Assembly (NCBI GenBank): GCA_964369625.1
Contig: CAYJFC010000027.1
Span: 1 to 10,843 of the forward strand
Origin: CAKOSP01 sp964369625
GTDB taxonomy: Bacteria > Bacillota_I > Bacilli_A > RF39 > UBA660
Direction of reading: 5' to 3'
Length of the DNA stretch: 10,843 nucleotides
A program made the position numbers and the translations under genes. Numbering within the stretch: the first letter of the stretch is position 1; every line of letters begins with the position of its first letter. The notes under the pieces are model-generated. The model did not search any database. It saw only the letters and a list, made by a program, of their open reading frames with translations, and had not been told where the DNA came from. This document shows, in pieces, positions 6,779-10,843 of the stretch.

Positions 6779-8530
6779 TTACTCATCTCCAAGCTCCTTT
6801 TCGGATAATTGCGATAAAGCTATTTCTTTATACACATTACATGTTTTTAATAATTCTTTATGGTTACCGATTCCCGCTATTTTACCTTCTTCAATTACTA
6901 TTATTTTATCAGCATTCATAATAGTTCCTACTCTTTGAGCTACAATTATTGTAGTAGCATCTTTTGAATATTTTTTTAACTGTTTACGAAGTAATGAATC
7001 GGTTTTATAATCAAGCGCACTAAATGAATCATCAAATATATAAAATTCTGGCTTTCTAGCTATAGCCCTTGCTATAGATACTCTTTGTTTTTGTCCGCCT
7101 GATAAGTTAGTTCCTCTTGAAGCTAATAAAAAATTAATTCCTTCATCTTTTTTACAAACAAAATCTTTTGCTTGGGCTATTTCTAAAGCGGTATCAATAT
7201 CTTTTTTATTCATTTTATCAGTTCCATAAGACACATTATTTTTAATAGTATCTCCGAATATTACAGCTTTTTGAGGTACATAACCAAATTTGGAATAAAG
7301 ATATTCTAAATTATATTTTTTTACATTTATATCATTAATTAATATTTCTCCTTCAGTTACATCATAAAATCTCGGTATAAGATTAATTAAACTTGATTTT
7401 CCTGAAGCTGTTCCACCGATAAATGCCACTGTTTGGCCTTTTTCAATAGTGAAACTAATATTTTCAAGCAACGCTTCCTCCGCATCAGGATATTTAAATG
7501 TAACATTCTTGAATTCTACTTTACCCGCTACTTTTTCTTTACCTATAAATGTACCATTTTTGATATTTATGTTTGAACCTAATACTTCACATACTCTATT
7601 AGCAGATACTGCACTTCTAGGATACATAATTATTATTACAACTAAAAGCATAAATGACATTATAACTTGAACTGCATATGAAGAGAATACTACCATGTTG
7701 CTAAATAATTCAAATTTATCAGGCATTTGAGCTGCATCAATTAAAAATGCCCCTGATAAATATATTACAAGTGTTAATGATGACATTATAAGAGTCATCG
7801 ATGGCATTACAATCGCCATTAATCTATTTATAAATAAATTTGTTCTAGTTACACTTTGGTTACATTCAGAAAATTTGTTTTTCTGATATTTTTCAGCATT
7901 AAATGCTTTAATTACCCTAACACCAGTTATATTTTCTCTAGTTATAGTATTAAGTTTATCGGTTAATTTTTGAATAATTTTTGTTTTAGGTAAAGCAAGT
8001 ATAATAATTATAAGTACTAAAATGAAAAGTATTCCTACTGCAAAGCCAGTATACATTGACCAAGTTGCGCTTGTACCTGCTATTTTTGATACTGCCCATA
8101 TTGCTAAAATTGGTGATTTTATTATTACTTGTAATCCCATAGCAACAAATCTTTGAATATTAAGTATATCATTAGTTGTTCTAACAACTAGACTACTTAC
8201 TGAAAATTTCTTGACTTCTTCCATCCCAAAAGAGGTTACTTTATTAAAAGTATCTCTTCTAAGTCTTTGAGAAAATGAAGCAGCAATGTAAGCAACTAAA
8301 TATCCCGTAATCAGTGCTGAAGCAAAACTCCCAAGTGCACACAAAAGCATCTTAAACCCTGGTGATAATATATCACTAATACTTCCATCCGGCATTTGTA
8401 AAACACTTGTCATCTCAGCCATATAATCAGGCAACTTTAAATCTAAGTATACCTGCAATACTATAAAACCTATAATTGGTATTATTATTAATATTTCTTT
8501 TAATTTCAATCTTTTTAATAATTTAAACAT
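6779..8530 (-). CDS. ABC exporter half-transporter, degenerate-site subunit of a heterodimer
   Basis: This 583-residue protein has a transmembrane domain (about 10-310) and a nucleotide-binding domain (337-580). It shows Walker A GGTASGKS (372-379), Q-loop Gln420, a normal LSGGQ signature (476-480) and Walker B FYIFDD (496-501) in which the catalytic glutamate is Asp501. The switch histidine is Gln532 (IIVAQR). In known heterodimeric exporters (TM287, BmrC, LmrC) exactly these two changes mark the subunit whose ATP site binds but hydrolyses poorly. Its intact LSGGQ would complete the partner's active site. The ATG at 8530 has GAGGGATT at 8535-8542. It is the first gene of a two-gene unit, translationally coupled to the next. 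Function: ATP-driven export across the cytoplasmic membrane, substrate not readable from sequence. Confidence 0.93.
   Translation of the reverse strand: MFKLLKRLKLKEILIIIPIIGFIVLQVYLDLKLPDYMAEMTSVLQMPDGSISDILSPGFKMLLCALGSFASALITGYLVAYIAASFSQRLRRDTFNKVTSFGMEEVKKFSVSSLVVRTTNDILNIQRFVAMGLQVIIKSPILAIWAVSKIAGTSATWSMYTGFAVGILFILVLIIIILALPKTKIIQKLTDKLNTITRENITGVRVIKAFNAEKYQKNKFSECNQSVTRTNLFINRLMAIVMPSMTLIMSSLTLVIYLSGAFLIDAAQMPDKFELFSNMVVFSSYAVQVIMSFMLLVVIIIMYPRSAVSANRVCEVLGSNINIKNGTFIGKEKVAGKVEFKNVTFKYPDAEEALLENISFTIEKGQTVAFIGGTASGKSSLINLIPRFYDVTEGEILINDINVKKYNLEYLYSKFGYVPQKAVIFGDTIKNNVSYGTDKMNKKDIDTALEIAQAKDFVCKKDEGINFLLASRGTNLSGGQKQRVSIARAIARKPEFYIFDDSFSALDYKTDSLLRKQLKKYSKDATTIIVAQRVGTIMNADKIIVIEEGKIAGIGNHKELLKTCNVYKEIALSQLSEKELGDE
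6782..6790 (-). promoter_or_regulatory. Shine-Dalgarno site that fixes the start of the second ABC gene
   Basis: GGAGATGAG on the minus strand lies inside the last codons of the first ABC gene, just before its stop (6779-6781) and the ATG at 6775-6777. This supports coupled translation from 6777 rather than the in-frame TTG at 6790-6792, which would lie on the site itself. Confidence 0.7.
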
Positions 8531-8549
8531 AATTAATCCCTCATTAAAT

Positions 8550-8555
8550 AATATA
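8550..8555 (-). promoter_or_regulatory. Possible -10 box for the ABC exporter operon
   Basis: Minus strand TATATT preceded by TGT, an extended -10 form. No good -35 was found at 17 bases (the best, CTGAAA, is at 19). The start would be near 8543, leaving a leader of about 13 bases that begins at the Shine-Dalgarno site. A terminator of the previous unit at 8611-8637 means some promoter is needed here. Confidence 0.3.
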
Positions 8556-8610
8556 ACATATAATTTAAAAATATTTTCAGTTACTATATAAATTTCATTT
8601 AATTTTCATA

Positions 8611-8637
8611 TAAAAAGTAAAATATTACTATTTTACT
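8611..8637 (-). terminator. Intrinsic terminator after the SanA-like/Ig-like operon
   Basis: Minus strand: AGTAAAATA-GTAA-TATTTTACT, a 9-bp perfect stem capped by a GNRA-type tetraloop and followed by a T run (A at 8612-8616 on plus). The TAA stop of the preceding gene (8633-8635) sits in the 5' arm. Confidence 0.85.
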
Positions 8638-9592
8638 CTATAAAAAATTCTACATTATGAAAAACATAATCAAAGCTATTATCTTCTAAAATATAAAATA
8701 TTTGCTTTGTTAATCTGTAATTTCCTTCTTCTAATTCACCATAAATTTTTTCCCAATTAATATCCATATTTATTTCACCATTAATTGGTAAATTTATAAC
8801 TGCACTATTCCAACCTATATTTTCATCTTTTGTTTTGTAGTCAACATTTTCCCATGATCCATATTCATTTTTTTCTAAATAATATGATTCATTGGTTTCT
8901 AAAATTTCTACTACACTTCCATCATTTTGTGTAATAGTAAGATTTAATCCAGTTGGAGTTATATCACTGACACTTAAATCTATTCCTCTATCTTTTAAAT
9001 TTGTTTTTGCATTATCATATACGGATTTATTAGTAAAAAATTCATCATATTCATAAGCTGGCATATCTGGTAATATTTCATTTTGCACAGCATTTTTATA
9101 TGTATTAATAATATCATTATCTAAGTTTTCACCAATTTTAATTATTCTATTTGAATCTGTTACAATAAGTTCATTAATATCATTAGATACTCCAGTTGCC
9201 ATTAAGTAATAAGTGTTTTCTGATAATTTTTCATTATTATTTATAATTAATTTAGTAATGCCATCTTTTTTTATACCACCTTCTTGAGCAATTAGTATAG
9301 GTGTATTTAAAACTAAATTACCTTTTATATTTTCTATTACAACTGCATCATATATAGTATATACGCTATAACCATATTCAGTATCAATATATCTAGTTTC
9401 CCATATTTCATTAACTTTAATAACAGCAACATATTTACTTGCCCCAACTAATTTTTCAGGAGTACTTACATCATATACAAAAGATATTTGAACATACTCA
9501 TCTTCTCTTTCTTTTATAAAATATTCAACTGCAAATATTGATATAACTATTAAAATTAAAATAGTTATAATTATTATTATTGATTTTTTCAT
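8633..9592 (-). CDS. Membrane-anchored extracytoplasmic protein with C-terminal Ig-like (Big_14-like) domain
   Basis: This is a 319-residue protein. Residues 4-26 are a strongly hydrophobic signal anchor (MKKSIIIIIT onward) without a clear cleavage site or lipobox cysteine. Residues about 35-150 form a beta-rich domain (VAVIKVNEIWETRY, YTIYDAVVIENIKGN, IAQEGGIKKDG, ENTYYLMATG) of a kind seen in anchored Bacillota proteins. Residues about 205-318 look like the Ig-like domain typified by a strand of GLNLTITQNDG, then YYLEKNEYGSWENV and the YGELEEGNYRLTK ending (Big_14-like). There are no enzyme motifs. The ATG at 9592 lies 15 bases after the stop of the SanA-like gene, with GGAAGTGGG before it, so the two are co-transcribed. 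The function is unknown; an envelope-associated binding or sensing role is a guess. Confidence 0.8.
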   Translation of the reverse strand: MKKSIIIIITILILIVISIFAVEYFIKEREDEYVQISFVYDVSTPEKLVGASKYVAVIKVNEIWETRYIDTEYGYSVYTIYDAVVIENIKGNLVLNTPILIAQEGGIKKDGITKLIINNNEKLSENTYYLMATGVSNDINELIVTDSNRIIKIGENLDNDIINTYKNAVQNEILPDMPAYEYDEFFTNKSVYDNAKTNLKDRGIDLSVSDITPTGLNLTITQNDGSVVEILETNESYYLEKNEYGSWENVDYKTKDENIGWNSAVINLPINGEINMDINWEKIYGELEEGNYRLTKQIFYILEDNSFDYVFHNVEFFIE

Positions 9593-9607
9593 AACTTACC
9601 CACTTCC

Positions 9608-10198
9608 TTATTTAATTATACTTAAAAAGAAATCTTTATTTCTAGCACCTATTTCTCTTATTTCTCTAAAAAATTGTCCTTCATAATCATCGCCATCAGA
9701 TGATACTCCGATTACTTCTAAATCTATATCATTTGCTACATAAATCGCTCGATGTAAATGATATTTTTGCGATACTATTATTACACTATTTATATCAAAT
9801 TTTTCTTTAGCTCTTGAAACACTTTCATAAGTAGAAAGACCTGCATGATCTAAATATATTATTTCTTCAGGTATTCCTGCTGAAACTGCATAATTTTTCA
9901 TAACAGTAACTTCGTCATAATAAACAGTACTATTATCTCCACTCATAATAATTTTATCTGCATAACCATCGTTATATAATTCTATGGCTGTTTTAATTCT
10001 TTCCTCAAGCATCGGTGATGGTTCATCGCCTTTAACAGAAGCTCCTAAAACTAATATAGCATCATATTTATTTTTTTTAATATTCTCTATATTAATTATT
10101 TTATTATTTGTAGAATATATAACAAAAAAATTAATAGACATAACTATAATTACTATTATTAACAAACAAATTAATGTAATTTTAAATATTTTTTTCAC
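9608..10198 (-). CDS. DUF218/SanA-YdcF family membrane-anchored protein
   Basis: This protein has 196 residues from a GTG start. One membrane anchor spans about residues 6-28, then comes a DUF218 domain (45-190) with the family landmarks DAILVLGASV (46-55), IIMSGDN with a following YDEVTVMKNYA (83-104), the LSTYESVSRAK segment (121-131) and VSQKYHLHRAIYVAN (142-156). Family members include E. coli SanA, ElyC and YdcF, linked to envelope barrier function and peptidoglycan precursor use; the biochemical activity is not settled. The frame extends to a TTG at 10234, but GAAAGTGGG (10204-10212) lies 5 bases before the GTG at 10196-10198 and the MKKIFKITLI beginning is a normal anchor start, so GTG is preferred. 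It is the first gene of a two-gene unit with the Ig-like protein. Confidence 0.88.
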   Translation of the reverse strand: MKKIFKITLICLLIIVIIVMSINFFVIYSTNNKIINIENIKKNKYDAILVLGASVKGDEPSPMLEERIKTAIELYNDGYADKIIMSGDNSTVYYDEVTVMKNYAVSAGIPEEIIYLDHAGLSTYESVSRAKEKFDINSVIIVSQKYHLHRAIYVANDIDLEVIGVSSDGDDYEGQFFREIREIGARNKDFFLSIIK

Positions 10199-10203
10199 AT
10201 TAA

Positions 10204-10212
10204 CCCACTTTC
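10204..10212 (-). promoter_or_regulatory. Shine-Dalgarno-like site that decides a GTG start
   Basis: GAAAGTGGG on the minus strand, 5 bases before GTG 10196-10198. It matches the extended anti-Shine-Dalgarno complement AGAAAGGAGG at most positions but interrupts the AGGAGG core. The downstream gene in the same unit has the near-identical GGAAGTGGG at 9599-9607. Confidence 0.55.
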
Positions 10213-10224
10213 TACTATAAATTA

Positions 10225-10253
10225 ATTTTAACAAATTTAAATGAAGAAGTAAA
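10225..10253 (-). promoter_or_regulatory. Promoter of the SanA-like/Ig-like operon
   Basis: Minus strand: -35 TTTACT (10248-10253), 17-base spacer, -10 TAAAAT (10225-10230) preceded by TGT. The -10 matches consensus at five of six positions with the TGn extension; the -35 at four of six. It lies between the terminator at 10252-10278 and the GTG start. Confidence 0.5.
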
Positions 10254-10278
10254 TAAAAAGAAACCTTTAAAAGTTTCT
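10252..10278 (-). terminator. Intrinsic terminator of the duplicated-domain gene
   Basis: Minus strand: AGAAACTT-TTAA-AGGTTTCT, an 8-bp stem with one G-U pair followed by TTTTATTT. The TAG stop (10277-10279) overlaps the first bases of the stem. The T run overlaps the -35 of the next promoter by two bases. Confidence 0.75.
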
Positions 10279-10780
10279 ATTTTATTTTTTCATTAATAAT
10301 AACATCCGACCAATTTGCTAATAATATTTTTAAATTTGTTATTTCTTCAGGCGTTCCATAATTTTGCTCATTAATTGCATAAGATCCATCATAATTAAGT
10401 GATAGTCTAGTATTTCCACTACAACTTTCTATTTTTCCAGCTATTTCATGACTCGTACATTCAAATATAGTGTGCAAAAATATACTTCTAATGTTATCTA
10501 AAAAACTTCCTGTAACTAAACAACTATTATTATGTGATCTTAATTTAACTGACCACTCCCTTAATAAATTATGTAATTCATTTATATTTTTATTTATACT
10601 AGAACTATCACCAATGATATTATTATTCAAAAATCCACTTTTATTTATAGAAAAATAAAATTCACATTCATCGGTTTTTACTAAGCCTCTTAAAATTTCT
10701 GATTCACAACTAATATATACTTCTGGAAAAATATCTCTTATTAAATCTATATAACCATTTACTTTAATTGTAGGTACCAT
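10277..10780 (-). CDS. Unrecognised protein made of two copies of one ~75-residue domain
   Basis: This is a 167-residue, probably cytoplasmic protein with no signal peptide or membrane segment. No known family is recognised. The halves, about 10-84 and 93-167, align without gaps at an offset of 83: Tyr10/Phe93, Asp12/Asp95, Arg15/Arg98, Phe18/Phe101, Cys25/Cys108, Gly32/Gly115, Ser44/Ser127, Asn46/Asn129, Gly49/Gly132. After a two-residue shift, Leu69/150, Leu72-Leu73/153-154 and Trp76-Ser77/157-158 match. Each half reads as a helix (YIDLIRDIF, FLDNIRSIF), strands, then a helix ending in WS. The frame also has an ATG at 10795, but AAAGGAG (10786-10792) sits 5 bases before the ATG at 10780, which is preferred. 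It is a single-gene unit with its own terminator. The pseudo-twofold fold could bind a ligand or partner; this is a guess. Confidence 0.8.
   Translation of the reverse strand: MVPTIKVNGYIDLIRDIFPEVYISCESEILRGLVKTDECEFYFSINKSGFLNNNIIGDSSSINKNINELHNLLREWSVKLRSHNNSCLVTGSFLDNIRSIFLHTIFECTSHEIAGKIESCSGNTRLSLNYDGSYAINEQNYGTPEEITNLKILLANWSDVIINEKIK
10280..10504 (-). repeat. Second copy of the internal domain duplication
   Basis: Encodes residues 93-167 (FLDNIRSIF to the C-terminus), the partner of the copy at 10529-10753. Conserved landmarks are D-x2-IR-x-IF, a cysteine, glycine, [FL]-S-[IL]-N-x2-G, and a C-terminal LL-x2-WS. Confidence 0.7.
10529..10753 (-). repeat. First copy of the internal domain duplication
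   Basis: Encodes residues 10-84 (YIDLIRDIF to about RSHN). It keeps register with the second copy for about 45 residues at an offset of 83, then at 81, so a single two-residue indel explains the difference. Confidence 0.7.
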
Positions 10781-10785
10781 TTGTT

Positions 10786-10792
10786 CTCCTTT
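10786..10792 (-). promoter_or_regulatory. Shine-Dalgarno site that fixes the start of the duplicated-domain gene
   Basis: AAAGGAG on the minus strand, 5 bases before the ATG at 10778-10780. The upstream in-frame ATG at 10793-10795 would put this site inside its own codons 2-4, and nothing like a ribosome binding site precedes it. No confident promoter was seen in the 48 bases to the window edge. Confidence 0.75.
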
Positions 10793-10843
10793 CATTAAAA
10801 TTTTTACTGCATGTATATATTAAAACATAGTAGTTTTTAATAT

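Noticed and set aside
7449..7670. Plus-strand open frame of 73 codons inside the first ABC gene
   Set aside because: It lies wholly antisense to the start of the nucleotide-binding domain and the preceding membrane segment; low-complexity hydrophobic sequence with no supporting start signals.
9984..10220. Plus-strand open frame of 78 codons opposite the SanA-like gene
   Set aside because: Its hydrophobic tail is the reverse reading of the AT-rich membrane anchor. No ribosome site; the minus-strand gene has clear family motifs.
10470..10658. Plus-strand open frame of 62 codons opposite the duplicated-domain gene
   Set aside because: The minus-strand frame shows an internal protein duplication and a good ribosome site, so the plus-strand frame is a shadow.

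Overview
The window comes from a low-GC Gram-positive-type bacterium (Bacillota, or a related Mycoplasmatota-like gut or sediment lineage). The evidence is the strong AT bias, AGGAGG-type Shine-Dalgarno sites before nearly every gene, a short single-anchor Gram-positive-style signal peptidase I, consensus sigma-A-like promoters and U-rich intrinsic terminators. Tryptophan is read from TGG and the stops are TAA (seven genes) or TAG (one), so the standard bacterial code fits. The genus cannot be fixed from the sequence alone.

All nine genes lie on the minus strand, so transcription runs from high to low coordinates. In that order the window holds: (1) an unrecognised 167-residue protein built from two copies of one domain (10277-10780); (2) a two-gene unit with a membrane-anchored DUF218/SanA-like protein (9608-10198) and an anchored extracytoplasmic protein with a C-terminal Ig-like domain (8633-9592); (3) a two-gene heterodimeric ABC exporter (6779-8530 and 4987-6777); (4) a DeoD-type purine nucleoside phosphorylase (4181-4918); (5) a 729-residue secreted protein of serial Ig-like domains (1877-4066); (6) signal peptidase I (1262-1792); (7) the first 364 residues of a second secreted protein with InlB-type repeats and calcium-loop-like linkers, running off the left edge (1-1094).

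Each of the six transcription units whose end is visible closes with an intrinsic terminator, and in five the hairpin overlaps the stop codon. Promoters can be read before several units. The best is a perfect TTGACA-N17-TATAAT before the Ig-like surface protein, which predicts high expression.

The most notable grouping is at the left. Two large secreted proteins, different in body but with nearly the same signal peptide (MSKRK-[IV]-VAI ... FTFAGT), flank a signal peptidase gene. Both of their mRNAs are predicted to begin with an AU-rich stem-loop. This looks like a surface-protein locus with its own processing enzyme. No mobile element, tRNA, rRNA or CRISPR array was seen. Intergenic gaps are all under 170 bases.
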